NCBI GenBank assembly: GCA_963770485.1
Contig: CAVYPX010000002.1
Location: forward strand, 23,252 to 87,251
Reading direction: 5' to 3'
Source of the DNA: CAVVEC01 sp963770485
Lineage (GTDB): Bacteria > Acidobacteriota > Terriglobia > Terriglobales > Acidobacteriaceae
Length of the DNA: 64,000 nucleotides
The notes under the pieces are model-generated. The model was given only the letters and a program-made list of their open reading frames with translations, did no database searches and had not been told where the DNA came from. This document shows, in pieces, positions 26,189-34,654 of this stretch; position 1 is the stretch's first letter; every line of letters begins with the position of its first letter. A program made the position numbers and the translations under genes.

Positions 26189-26494
26189 ATGCCAGTAACT
26201 AAGGCAGCCGCCCAGAATCCCCGCTGGTATTGGATCCCGGCGCGGATTCTGCTCGTAACTTTCTTGCTGACGCTACTCTCCTTTGCCGTCAGCTTGCTGC
26301 TGGGAATTCTGGGAATTGTCCTTGCCGGACGCCTGCGGGGAATCCATCCAAACATGACCTTGGCCTATCGCCACATCGCCGCGCCTGCGGCCTGCGTCGT
26401 GGCCGCGATCGTATTGATTTCAGCTACCGTCATGGAACTCCGTAACTACCGGCAAACGAAAGGTCTGGCAGAGATCGAACGCGCCAGCCGGTAA
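26189..26494 (+). CDS. Small membrane protein
   Basis: A 101-residue protein with two long hydrophobic helices (ILLVTFLLTLLSFAVSLLLG, and AACVVAAIVLISATVM). Start 26189 is chosen because the frame upstream of it runs through the CACAGAG repeat. The stop is 22 bp before the glutamine amidotransferase start, so the two may be co-transcribed. Function unknown. Confidence 0.62.
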   Translation: MPVTKAAAQNPRWYWIPARILLVTFLLTLLSFAVSLLLGILGIVLAGRLRGIHPNMTLAYRHIAAPAACVVAAIVLISATVMELRNYRQTKGLAEIERASR

Positions 26495-26516
26495 GCGGCA
26501 GGCTACAATCATCAAT

Positions 26517-27344
26517 ATGCGTCCTCGAATCGCCATCCCGGTTCCCCATTCCGGGGACCGAGAATATGCCGAACGCTCCTTGCCCCAGTATGAGCGCGCG
26601 GTTGAGATGGCGGGAGGAGAACCCGTGCGCATCCCGCTGGATCAGCCCCCGGCGGAACTCATGAAGCTCATCGAACGCTGCGACGCGGTATTGTTGCCGG
26701 GCAGCAAAGCAGACGTTGATCCTGCGAAGTACGACGCGCCGCGCCATCGCGAGACCGCTGCCGCCGATGCTGGACGCGATACCGTGGACGAACTCCTTTT
26801 GCAGGATGCGTACAACATGCGCAAGCCAGTCCTCGGCATTTGTTACGGTATGCAGGTTTTGAACGTGTACCGCACCGGTACGCTGATCCAGCACATTGAA
26901 TCGGCCATCAATCATGCGGCCGGACGAACGGTCGCCGTCGCGCACCCGGTCGAGGTGGAGACGGGATCGAAGCTGGCAAAGATCGTGGCTTCAGCCCCCG
27001 GTAAAAGCGTGGAAGGGCACGGCTTCAGCCGTGCCGCACAGGCGGACAGCAGTTCGGGGGCTTTAGCCCCTGGGGCGCAGCCGCTTGCCATCCCCGTGAA
27101 TTCTAGTCATCACCAATCCGCCGACGTGGTCGGAGACGGTCTGCGCGTCGCCGCGCGCAGCCCGCAAGACGGAATCATCGAAGCGGTTGAGGGGACAACC
27201 CCAGATCACTTCGTACTAGCGGTGCAATGGCATCCGGAGCGATCCGTAGATGACGACGAACCCTCCCGCGCAATTTTCCGCGCGCTGGTGGAAGCGGCGC
27301 GAGCAAGACACGCAAAGCTGGCGGGAGAATTCGAGTCGGTCTGA
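26517..27344 (+). CDS. Class I glutamine amidotransferase (PuuD-like hydrolase) with repeat insertion
   Basis: The 275-residue protein belongs to the gamma-glutamyl-GABA hydrolase (peptidase C26) type. The nucleophile motif GICYGMQ carries Cys109, and the His/Glu pair is in VQWHPERSVDDDEPSR. Residues about 159-189 (SAPGKSVEGHGFSRAAQAD and on) are encoded by a dispersed palindromic repeat placed between SKLAKIVA and the conserved IPVNSSHHQ block. Removing it restores a family-like length of about 245. Polyamine breakdown is the best-known role of PuuD, but no other puu genes are nearby. Confidence 0.87.
   Translation: MRPRIAIPVPHSGDREYAERSLPQYERAVEMAGGEPVRIPLDQPPAELMKLIERCDAVLLPGSKADVDPAKYDAPRHRETAAADAGRDTVDELLLQDAYNMRKPVLGICYGMQVLNVYRTGTLIQHIESAINHAAGRTVAVAHPVEVETGSKLAKIVASAPGKSVEGHGFSRAAQADSSSGALAPGAQPLAIPVNSSHHQSADVVGDGLRVAARSPQDGIIEAVEGTTPDHFVLAVQWHPERSVDDDEPSRAIFRALVEAARARHAKLAGEFESV
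26991..27083. repeat. Dispersed palindromic repeat inside the amidotransferase gene
   Basis: This 93-bp stretch carries GGGCACGGCTTCAGCCGTGCC and then GGGGGCTTTAGCCCC. Positions 27009-27036 are identical to 22983-23010 in ispE. Here the unit is read on its plus strand; in ispE it is read on the opposite strand. Confidence 0.85.
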
Positions 27345-27434
27345 AAAGGAGAGGCTACGCAGCATTACTGGTGAAATGTCTTTGCAACGATAGGCCAAAT
27401 CCCTGGGTCGGCCGGGTGTTATTCTGCTTTCGCT

Positions 27435-27851
27435 ATGGAAGCCAAAGGTTTGACTCCGATATTGAACGTGTCCGACATCGCCAGTACGGTCGCGTGGTTT
27501 GAGAAGTGGGGATGGAAGAAATTGTGGGACTGGGGAACACCTCCGACATTTGGCGCGGTTGGATCGGGTAAGGAAACTTGCATCTTTCTTTGTCAGGGGG
27601 CGCAGGGAGGCCGCGGCCGCGGCGCCAACACCACTACGTTTCAGCAGGAGGGAGACGAAGAGGGCGACAAGGGCGTTTGGATGTCGGTTTGGGTGGACGA
27701 CGTGGACGCGATGCACAAGCATTGCGTCGCCGCCGGGCTGGAGGTCACATTTCCGCCCACCGATATGCCGTGGAACGTGCGCGAGATGCACCTTCGCCAT
27801 CCCGATGGCCACGTGTTCCGGGTCGGCCGCGGATTCGAGGCCGAAAAGTAG
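27435..27851 (+). CDS. VOC-family (glyoxalase-like) protein
   Basis: A 138-residue single-unit VOC fold. The start MEAKGLTPILNVSDIASTVA, the helix WFEKWGWKKLWDW, and the C-terminal strand REMHLRHPDGHVFRVGRGFE are typical. VOC proteins bind a metal and act as dioxygenases, isomerases or resistance proteins; the substrate cannot be told from sequence. A Gly/Arg-rich loop (GGRGRGANTTTF) in the middle is a little unusual. Confidence 0.8.
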   Translation: MEAKGLTPILNVSDIASTVAWFEKWGWKKLWDWGTPPTFGAVGSGKETCIFLCQGAQGGRGRGANTTTFQQEGDEEGDKGVWMSVWVDDVDAMHKHCVAAGLEVTFPPTDMPWNVREMHLRHPDGHVFRVGRGFEAEK

Positions 27852-28037
27852 AACTGGCTGCCCTGCCGGGTCAGTGAGTTTAATGGGGATTTTTCGCCGA
27901 TTGAGCCGATTGCCTACCAGTTAGCGGGTCGCATCGCTTCCGGGTTGCCGACCAACCGAAAACCAGTGATTCTTGGACAGAAGCGCGTTTGTCGCTGCCA
28001 ATCGCAAACTATCAACGGATTGTTTCCGCATGTTCGT

Positions 28038-28897
28038 TTATGCCTCATAGTACTTTCCGTTGACTTCACTGCCCATCACTGCGAAATCGCACCTGGACGT
28101 CTCCAGCGGGTCAGTCTTGAAGGTGAAATCGATCAACGGGACGCGAACCGTTGCTTCGAGTTGCGCCCTTGCCGTGAAGCCTTCGAATCGATACTGCTGC
28201 ATCGCGTTTTCGTACTTGACCGGTTCCTCGGTCGCCGTGAACACCAACTTGAAGTCCAGGAATGCAGTATTGGTTTCAGCATCCATCGCCGGCCAACGCG
28301 GTTGGTCGATGATGGGCGCGTTCGCCATCTCGAGCGTGGCGGTTTTGCCGTCCGTAGAAAATACAAGGCCGGTGGGTGGCACAGGTGTGACCCAATACAA
28401 GCCTTCGGGCGAAATGGGCGAATGAAAATCATGGATCTGGTTCGCGGGGACCGCCGGTCCCTTGAATACGGTGAGTCAGGTGTGCGCGAAGACGGCTCGG
28501 TGGGCCTGGCGTCCCGCCCAGTACTCGCCGGCCATGTAGCTGTAGTCGGTGGTCGGAGTGCCCCACCGAGGCGGTTTCCTTTGTTATCCGTGCCCATACC
28601 GTGGAAGGCATTGCAGCGGGCCAACTTTCCCTTGAAGTGATAGATACTGGAGAGTTCGACATTCGGCATGGCAGCCTGATTGTGATCGCCGTTCTTGTCG
28701 AGCCAGGGAATGGGATATGGGCATGATCCGCCGTTAGAGGGTTCATGATTCTGCGGGATGGTCGGAGCGCAGGCTTGCGGTGCGGATTGCGCATCAAGGC
28801 GCGTACCCGGCAGCCACACCGCCAAGGCGGAACTCGCTCCGAGTTCTAGCCAACGCCGTCGGTTCAATTTGAAGCAACGAACGCGATCAGGAGGCAT
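28038..28897 (-). pseudogene. Exported protein, frameshifted and with in-frame TGA
   Basis: Reading from 28897, the protein begins with a Tat-like signal (NRRRWLELGASSALAVWLPG) and continues through AFHGMGTDNKGNRLG. Near 28566 the frame must slip by one base to continue as WGTPTTDYSYMAGEYWAGRQ. An in-frame TGA follows after AVFAHT, and the same frame then runs on through LTVFKGPAVPANQIHDF to the stop at 28038. The reconstructed product is about 285 residues and I do not recognise it. It lies beside a cytochrome P460 gene on the same strand. It is either a decayed gene or carries sequencing errors. Confidence 0.7.
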
Positions 28898-28973
28898 GGC
28901 ATCTCTTTCATCACTCGTCCTAGCTAACTGCAGTGGCTATCGTCTCATTCCTTATCTGCTCTAGCTTTCAGCA

Positions 28974-29492
28974 TCAAGGTGCATAACGAGTAAAGACAAG
29001 GTCGGTCGCTTTGGTCTTCTCGTGGCAGGGGAAGCAGCTTTTCATAAACGCCGCGTCGCCAGGTTTGCCGTCCGCGAAGTGACCGAATCCCCAGCCGCCG
29101 GTTGCGGCGTACTTTTTTGAGTCCTTGACCATAAACTGAATATTCGTGGGGGCCCCCGGAACGAAAGATTGGGCTTGGCCAAAGACTTTGTTGTTTTCGT
29201 CTGATGGGACGTTGCGGTAATGCAAAGCGGCAATGATTGAGCCGTCCGGGTACGGAAGCTTGCCCTCCCGGAAGGTGTTGAACGCTACATCGTTGCCCAA
29301 GACAGCGCCTAAGCTGTTGAGGTTGCCTGCTTCATGGGCCGAGGAGATCCACTTCCAATCGCGGTACCCGTGAGGGATTTCGGTAACGAAGGGGGCAGGC
29401 TCTCCATCAGCGTGCCCTGGTGCAGGAGCAATGAGGGCCGCAAGGCCGGCCAATGTGGCAACTGCCACCAGGAAGAATGTGAAGTTTTTCAT
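28974..29492 (-). CDS. Cytochrome P460-family haem protein
   Basis: The 172-residue exported protein has a signal peptide (FFLVAVATLAGLAALIA) and a cytochrome P460 core (EIPHGYRDWKWISSAHEAGN, then FREGKLPYPDGSIIAALHY). A haem-binding CFPCH motif lies near the C-terminus (SCFPCHEKTKATDLVFTRYA). Family members bind c-type haem; some oxidise hydroxylamine and others have unknown roles. It lies about 75 bp upstream of the broken exported-protein gene and may form a unit with it. Confidence 0.86.
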   Translation of the reverse strand: MKNFTFFLVAVATLAGLAALIAPAPGHADGEPAPFVTEIPHGYRDWKWISSAHEAGNLNSLGAVLGNDVAFNTFREGKLPYPDGSIIAALHYRNVPSDENNKVFGQAQSFVPGAPTNIQFMVKDSKKYAATGGWGFGHFADGKPGDAAFMKSCFPCHEKTKATDLVFTRYAP

Positions 29493-29696
29493 GAGGGTTC
29501 CTGCAACGCATTATAGTTTCCTAGGGACGCGCCAGTCTAGGCGGGCAGACAACATCTGTCTGTTTAATATTGCTCACCTTGCCAGACGCCTCCATGTGTA
29601 GCCCTCTTGCGAAGTGATGAACGATGGTGTGGCAGTCGTCGATAACTATCCGCAACGGTGTTGACACTCATTGCCCCCCGCATCGCTACCCGCCGT

Positions 29697-30086
29697 CTAC
29701 TTTGGTCGACCGAAGAACAAGACGTAGCCGTCAGGGTCGCAAATCTCGAACCCGCGAAGACCATCGTGAGTATCTTTGAGCGGCACGCTGAATGTTGCTC
29801 CATGATCCCCAAATTCGACGGCGAGCGCATCCGGGTCCGGTGCGTAGACGTAGGCATCCCACCGCATGGAGGGACTACGCTTGGGGTTCGGCAGCGGCGC
29901 CGTGTCTTTATCGGACTTGACGAAGATCTGCGCTCCGTCGCGGCCGATGATGGCGAAAAAAGGGTTTCGATCCGGCTGCTGGAATCTGGTCTCAAAGCCA
30001 AGCATGTCGCGGTAAAATGCGATGGTTCGATCGACGTTGCTGACGATGAAGAACGGTGAAATTGCCTGCGTCGTTGGTCGTGTCAT
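29697..30086 (-). CDS. VOC-family (bleomycin-resistance/glyoxalase-like) protein
   Basis: A 129-residue VOC protein starting MTRPTTQAISPFFIVSNVDR with the helix TIAFYRDMLGFETRF and the C-terminal strand LRGFEICDPDGYVLFFGRPK, with a metal-ligand Glu in GFEI. It stands alone between the P460 gene and ispF. The substrate is unknown. Confidence 0.82.
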   Translation of the reverse strand: MTRPTTQAISPFFIVSNVDRTIAFYRDMLGFETRFQQPDRNPFFAIIGRDGAQIFVKSDKDTAPLPNPKRSPSMRWDAYVYAPDPDALAVEFGDHGATFSVPLKDTHDGLRGFEICDPDGYVLFFGRPK

Positions 30087-30256
30087 AAGCGTGGAGCCTC
30101 TTGCACTGGCAGTTTACGATTTACGGGGCCTTCTCAAAAATGCGATCCTCCTGTTCAACGCTCCACGATTGAGTCTATTCCTTACCTGCTGTAGCCAGGC
30201 GGTTACGCCAGCTATCCCGAGGGGCTGTTTGGGAGATAGCTCCGTGCTTTCGATCT

Positions 30257-30736
30257 TCATTTATCCGCGGCTTGTTTTCTTTCCAGCAGTACCACGGCGT
30301 GCGCGATGGCCGCGTTGTCCGTGCCCAGGCCTTCTGGCGTCTTGGCCTTCAGACCGACACAGTCTGCCGGGATGCCAAGTAGACCAGCCACATGCTCGCG
30401 GATCGCCGCGGCGTGTGGGCCGATTTTGGGCGCGGCAAGGATCAGCGTCGAGTCGACATTGGCCACGTCATAGCCGGCCTCGCGCACCCGCTTCAAAGCT
30501 TCGCGCAGAAAGACGGCTGAGTCCGCCCCTTTCCATTGCGGATCCGATGGCGGAAAAAGCGAGCCAATGTCCGGAGCGGCCACCGCCCCGAGTAGAGCAT
30601 CAGTCAGCGCATGCAGTAACACGTCACCATCGGAATGGCCGCCCAGGCCCTTCGCATGAGGCAAGGTCACGCCGCCGATTTTGAGTGGAATCCCCGTCCT
30701 GAACTCGTGCGAGTCCCAACCATAGCCGATTCTCAT
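30257..30736 (-). CDS. ispF: 2-C-methyl-D-erythritol 2,4-cyclodiphosphate synthase
   Basis: The enzyme cyclises CDP-methylerythritol phosphate in the MEP pathway. The 159-residue protein starts MRIGYGWDSHEF, with the metal-binding Asp and His, and contains GLGGHSDGDVLLHALTDALLGA and the C-terminal KAKTPEGLGTDNAAIAHAVVLL. Its ATG overlaps the stop of the GxxExxY gene (ATGA), so translation may be coupled. ispD lies just beyond that gene; the two are usually adjacent or fused. Confidence 0.97.
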   Translation of the reverse strand: MRIGYGWDSHEFRTGIPLKIGGVTLPHAKGLGGHSDGDVLLHALTDALLGAVAAPDIGSLFPPSDPQWKGADSAVFLREALKRVREAGYDVANVDSTLILAAPKIGPHAAAIREHVAGLLGIPADCVGLKAKTPEGLGTDNAAIAHAVVLLERKQAADK

Positions 30737-31185
30737 GAAGAAACCCCGGCCACGGATTTACACGGATTCTCACGGATTTTCTTTCTTTGATTATCGAACA
30801 GCAGCCGGCGAAACTGTGGCCGCAGGCCAAAGTTCAGCAATAGACCGACTTCGATCTCAGTAGCACGCAGATAGTGCAGGAGTTGGGCTTCGTGCGAAGA
30901 TTCCAACGTTCGCGCGCTCTTGAGTTCAAGCAGAACGCAGCGCTGCACCAATAGGTCGGCTCGATAGTCCCCTACCTTTTTGCCGCGAAACCAAACGGGT
31001 ACAGGCACTTCCTGCTCCACCTTCATTCCGCACTCTGAGAAGGCAAGCGCCATCGATTCGCGATATACCGATTCGAGGAATCCGTATCCCAACTCGTTGT
31101 ACACGTCGTAGAAGATGCCGATGATTTTCTGAGTGAGTTCTTCGTGTTTGAGCGTGTTTTCAGCCACGCTGGACCTGCCCGCCAT
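30733..31185 (-). CDS. GxxExxY family protein
   Basis: A protein of about 150 residues (start MAGRSSVAENTLKHEELTQ chosen; the frame is open to 31227) with the name-giving motif in NELGYGFLESVYRESMALAF. The nuclease-like core GKKVGDYRADLLVQRCVLLE and LLNFG also fit the family, which has a PD-(D/E)XK-like appearance with unknown function. The last residues (KKIRENPCKSVAGV) are encoded by the left inverted repeat of the surrounding unit. The stop overlaps the ispF start. Confidence 0.86.
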   Translation of the reverse strand: MAGRSSVAENTLKHEELTQKIIGIFYDVYNELGYGFLESVYRESMALAFSECGMKVEQEVPVPVWFRGKKVGDYRADLLVQRCVLLELKSARTLESSHEAQLLHYLRATEIEVGLLLNFGLRPQFRRLLFDNQRKKIRENPCKSVAGVSS

Positions 31186-31256
31186 CACACAGCAGTCTAA
31201 CGCGCCGAAACCATGAAAGAGGTTCAAATCCGTGAGAATCCGTGTAAATCCGTGGC
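30749..31256. mobile_element. Candidate mobile unit: GxxExxY gene between 31-bp inverted repeats
   Basis: The 31 bp at 30749-30779 and 31226-31256 are perfect inverted copies. Each is made of three decamers ending in CACGGAT or its complement. The 508-bp unit contains little more than the GxxExxY reading frame and lies between the ispD stop and the ispF start. The same terminal sequence recurs as an empty 82-bp hairpin at 18588-18669. No transposase is present, and no target-site duplication was established. Confidence 0.65.
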
Positions 31257-31984
31257 TAATTCCGTAAATAGAACTCGGCCAGTTCCAAATCTCCGGGCGT
31301 CGTGATCTTGATATTTCGCGGCGATCCCATCACCACAGCTACCTGGTGTCCGGAGCGCTCTACCAGCGCTGCTTCGTCCGTGCCCATGAATTCGTCGGCC
31401 GCCGCCTCATCGAATGCTTTCTTGAGCACGTCGTAGCGGAAGCCCTGCGGCGTCTGCGCCAAAACGACACGTTCGCGGGGAAGGGTAGCGGTGATCAAAG
31501 CGCCATCGGCGGTACGCTCAACCTGCTTGACTGTGTCCGCTGCTGGCAGACCGGCAATGGCGGCGCCGTATTTCTGGGCCGCCTGAACCACGTCGTGAAT
31601 GATTTCCTGAGTCACAAACGGCCGCACTGCATCGTGGACCAGAACAATATCGTCGGGCGCAGCGGCGACAGTATTGATCGCGTTCGCCACCGAATGCTGG
31701 CGATGCTCTCCACCTTCAACCAGGTGAATGTTTTTCTGCAGAATGTCTTTCGCTTCTTTCTCCAGGCGGACGCGGAAGCCCGCCATCTCATTCGCGCGCA
31801 GGGCAATAGAAATCTCCGACACTTCCGGGCTGGCGGCAAACTTGCGCAGCGTATGAATGAGGATAGGCGTACCGCCCAGTTCGGTGAACTGTTTACTGGC
31901 AGCGGGTCTCTTGCCTTTCGCGCTGGGAGCCGACGTCATGCGGGTGCCCAGTCCCGCAGCCGGGATGATCACAACTACCTTCAT
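31256..31984 (-). CDS. ispD: 2-C-methyl-D-erythritol 4-phosphate cytidylyltransferase
   Basis: The enzyme makes CDP-methylerythritol from MEP and CTP. The 242-residue protein has the nucleotide-binding start VVIIPAAGLGTRM, the segment VHDAVRPFVTQEII, and RERVVLAQTPQGFRYDVL. With ispE and ispF it gives three MEP-pathway genes in this window. Its stop codon touches the right inverted repeat of the GxxExxY unit. Confidence 0.97.
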   Translation of the reverse strand: MKVVVIIPAAGLGTRMTSAPSAKGKRPAASKQFTELGGTPILIHTLRKFAASPEVSEISIALRANEMAGFRVRLEKEAKDILQKNIHLVEGGEHRQHSVANAINTVAAAPDDIVLVHDAVRPFVTQEIIHDVVQAAQKYGAAIAGLPAADTVKQVERTADGALITATLPRERVVLAQTPQGFRYDVLKKAFDEAAADEFMGTDEAALVERSGHQVAVVMGSPRNIKITTPGDLELAEFYLRN

Positions 31985-32047
31985 GGCGGGCTGTAAGTAT
32001 ACGAGGACGCAGGAGGGAGTTCAAATCACAAATACGAGTCGTCCAAG

Positions 32048-32444
32048 CTACCCTTTGTTGGATGCCTTCGGCGGTTCCCACAATTCGATGCGATTTCCCT
32101 CCGGATCCATGATCCAGGCAAACTGCCCGTAATCGTAGTCTTCGCGGTGGGGATCGATCTCCACGCCTTCTTCTTTCAACAGCTCCAGCAGCGCGTCCAA
32201 GTCCTCGACCAAGTAATTGATCATGTGGCCGGCGCGGCTGGGATCGAAATACTTTGACTCCCGCGGAAAAATGGACCATGCCGTGAGGCCTCTCTTCTCG
32301 GGATCGTCCGCATCGCGCCAGTGGAATGCCACGCCTTGGCGGTGTGGCTCGCGAGTTACGCCCAGATGTTTTTCATACCAGCCTTAAAGTTTCCCGGGAT
32401 CGTCTGACTTAAAGAAGATCCCGCCGATTCCAGTGACGCGTCAT
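32048..32444 (-). pseudogene. VOC-family protein, broken N-terminus
   Basis: The frame from 32332 to 32048 gives the C-terminal VOC half (VAFHWRDADDPEKRG to DPEGNRIELWEPP). Upstream in the same frame are RVTGIGGIFFKSDDPGKL, then an in-frame TAA at 32384-32386, then GWYEKHLGVTREPHRQG, which together form a normal VOC N-terminus. The only nearby ATG (32444) is out of frame. So the gene carries one nonsense change and probably a one-base loss after the start. A shortened protein from GTG 32332 would lack the first beta strands. Confidence 0.75.
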
Positions 32445-32702
32445 TGCCGGTGCAACCTCCTACAGTGTTTACCTTACCCGCATTTTGCTGGTTTCGTGAA
32501 TTTTTTGCCGAGAGGAGCGCTGGCCGAATCTTCTGCATTACTGTCTTCGCCGCTCCAAGTCAAGCGCGGACATAAACTTACGGTTGACGGAAGCGGCTGG
32601 CAACGTGGCAATCCATTTGCGCAACCAAGGAAGAACGCTTATTCCGCGGCGCTCGCTGCCTGCCAAGTACTTGAGAGTGCGGTCAGCGTCAGTGCGGGAG
32701 GT

Positions 32703-33149
32703 ATGGTGAAAAAGAATCGTTCCTGGTTTACGTTGATAACGTTCTGCACCGGGACGGCGTTGGTGGCCGCGCTTGGATTGGCAGCTCTGTTCACCGCCAC
32801 CACGGTAACATTCGCGGTTGCCGGCAACCCAGAGCCCTCCTCGGGCAATCCTGTCAACCCAGAAACCCAGGAGGCCGGTAACACGGCAGGCGGGAGAACA
32901 TATGTTGGTCTGATCACCGATAATCATTGCGGCGCCAGGCACGATATGGAATCCGGATTGAATCCGTCAGAATGCGCCAGAATGTGCGTGCGCAATGGCG
33001 CGAAATATGTACTTGTGGATGGCCAGAGGAAGTACACGCTGGACGGCAAACCGGATGAACTCGAAAAACTCCTGGGCCAGCGGGCGAAGGTCGTGGGTAC
33101 CCTCGCGGGAACCACGATCAACGTGAGCTCGACAAGCTCTGGGCAATGA
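32703..33149 (+). CDS. Secreted/anchored DUF5818-like protein
   Basis: A 148-residue protein with an N-terminal hydrophobic segment (TALVAALGLAALFTATTVTF), a low-complexity Pro/Asn linker, and a small beta domain. The domain begins YVGLITDNHCGARHDM and contains ECARMCVRNGAKYVLVDGQR and QRAKVVGTLAGTTINV. This Cys-containing arrangement is common in Acidobacteriota exported proteins. Start 32703 is chosen for the signal-like N-terminus; the longer frame to 32433 lacks one. Confidence 0.72.
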   Translation: MVKKNRSWFTLITFCTGTALVAALGLAALFTATTVTFAVAGNPEPSSGNPVNPETQEAGNTAGGRTYVGLITDNHCGARHDMESGLNPSECARMCVRNGAKYVLVDGQRKYTLDGKPDELEKLLGQRAKVVGTLAGTTINVSSTSSGQ

Positions 33150-33176
33150 GTGCCATCGCACTCCAGCAAAAGTAAA

Positions 33177-33198
33177 GGCGGGAGCAACCGCTCCCGCC
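33177..33198 (+). terminator. Terminator-like hairpin
   Basis: GGCGGGAGC and GCTCCCGCC form a perfect 9-bp stem with an AACC loop, 28 bp after the DUF5818-like stop. A U-run is weak, so it may act in both directions between convergent genes. Confidence 0.55.
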
Positions 33199-33268
33199 GT
33201 TCCCATCTTAGCTAGCTGCAACAGGGTCAGTTGCAAGACGGCCGATTGCCCAGATGAAGGACTTCCTC

Positions 33269-34363
33269 CTACTCGGCCGGCCGCTCTGCCATGACCGCTT
33301 GGGTTTTCTTCGGCTCAACGCTGGGGATCGGCACCGTGGCCACGGTAACCGCCGGACGCGGTTCCGTGCGTGCTACAGCGCGTTCATCCCATTTCCCGAA
33401 GATCATTTTTCCCGCCGTCGTCTGCAGGACCGAGGTAACGGAGATGTCAATGGTCTTGCCAATCATCTTGCGCGCATTATCCACGACGACCATGGTGCCG
33501 TCATCCAAATAGGCGACGCCCTGGTTGTACTCCTTGCCCTCCTTCAGAATAAACACTTTCATGGTCTCGCCCGGCAGCACAATCGGCTTGAGCGAATTGG
33601 CCAGTTCGTTGATGTTCAGCACCTCGACGCCCTGCAACTGCGCCACTTTGTTGAGATTGAAGTCGTTGGTGATGATCTTGCCTTCGTACAGCTTGGCCAG
33701 TTCGATCAGTTTCAGATCAACTTCCCGGACTGCGGGAAAGTCGTCCTCAACAATCTGGATCTGTACCGATGCGACTTTCTGCAGACGTTGCAGGATGTCC
33801 AGGCCGCGGCGCCCGCGGTTGCGCTTGAGCGAGTCGGCGGAATCGGCTACCAGTTGCAGCTCGCGCAGCACAAACTGCGGGATCACGATGGTGCCGTCGA
33901 GAAAGCCGGTTTCGGCGATGTCGGCAATCCGTCCATCAATGATGACGCTGGTATCTAGAATCTTGTAGCTCTTCTTAAGTTGTTTCTCGCCGCCGAAAAC
34001 CCCGCCCAGCGCCGAGAGATTAAGCAGGTCGCCCTTGTTGGCCCCGACGATCAGCCCCACGTAAGCCATCAGCAGCATGACCATGAGCTGCAGGAAGCTC
34101 TGCGTGTTGCCGGGAGCAATGCTGCTGCGAATCACCAGGGCGAACAGGTAAGCGCCGAATATGCCCAGAATGCTGCCAATGGCCGCGCCGATCAGGCGCT
34201 TAAGACTGACCAGCCGCAAACGCCACTCAAAAACAACGATGGCGAACCCGAGCAATGCTCCAACCACTGCGTCGAAGGGTTGAGACCGGCCAAAAGGTTG
34301 AATTAGAAAGCACGTAACCGCAACAAAAAGAATAAATAAAAAACGCACCGCAACTAAGTCCAT
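33269..34363 (-). CDS. Membrane PIN/TRAM domain protein
   Basis: A 364-residue YacL-type protein. Four transmembrane helices (residues about 5-110, beginning VRFLFILFVAVTCFLIQPFG) precede a PIN nuclease domain with ILDTSVIIDGRIADI. Acidic residues are in LIELAKLYEGKIITNDFNLN, and the C-terminal TRAM domain starts PGETMKVFILKEGKEYNQGV. The tail is Pro/Val-rich. PIN-TRAM proteins are presumed RNases; the substrate is not known. Confidence 0.88.
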   Translation of the reverse strand: MDLVAVRFLFILFVAVTCFLIQPFGRSQPFDAVVGALLGFAIVVFEWRLRLVSLKRLIGAAIGSILGIFGAYLFALVIRSSIAPGNTQSFLQLMVMLLMAYVGLIVGANKGDLLNLSALGGVFGGEKQLKKSYKILDTSVIIDGRIADIAETGFLDGTIVIPQFVLRELQLVADSADSLKRNRGRRGLDILQRLQKVASVQIQIVEDDFPAVREVDLKLIELAKLYEGKIITNDFNLNKVAQLQGVEVLNINELANSLKPIVLPGETMKVFILKEGKEYNQGVAYLDDGTMVVVDNARKMIGKTIDISVTSVLQTTAGKMIFGKWDERAVARTEPRPAVTVATVPIPSVEPKKTQAVMAERPAE

Positions 34364-34654
34364 CTTCGACCTCCCCAGGATTCACCTGCCCGCGAAGGTG
34401 CAGCGTAGAATCCGGCACTGGCCGCCCACCTGCCGAAATATCGTCGGCCAGCGATCTATGTGCGGAGCCTATGAATTGAGACGGCTATGAGCAGCGCTCC
34501 GCGCCCCGTTTCAAAATCAACACCCGGGAGAAGCAATAAGTATTTCCACCGGAAGTATATACCTGGAGTGAAGCCGATAGGGTTACGCTGGTCACAGCGC
34601 AATGTGACATGCGACCAGCCGCGCTCCAGGACCAACTCGGCCGGCTGTTAGACT

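Noticed and set aside
27945..28640. Plus-strand frame of 231 codons
   Set aside because: It runs antisense to the broken exported-protein gene, whose signal peptide and continuous sense across two frames are more convincing.
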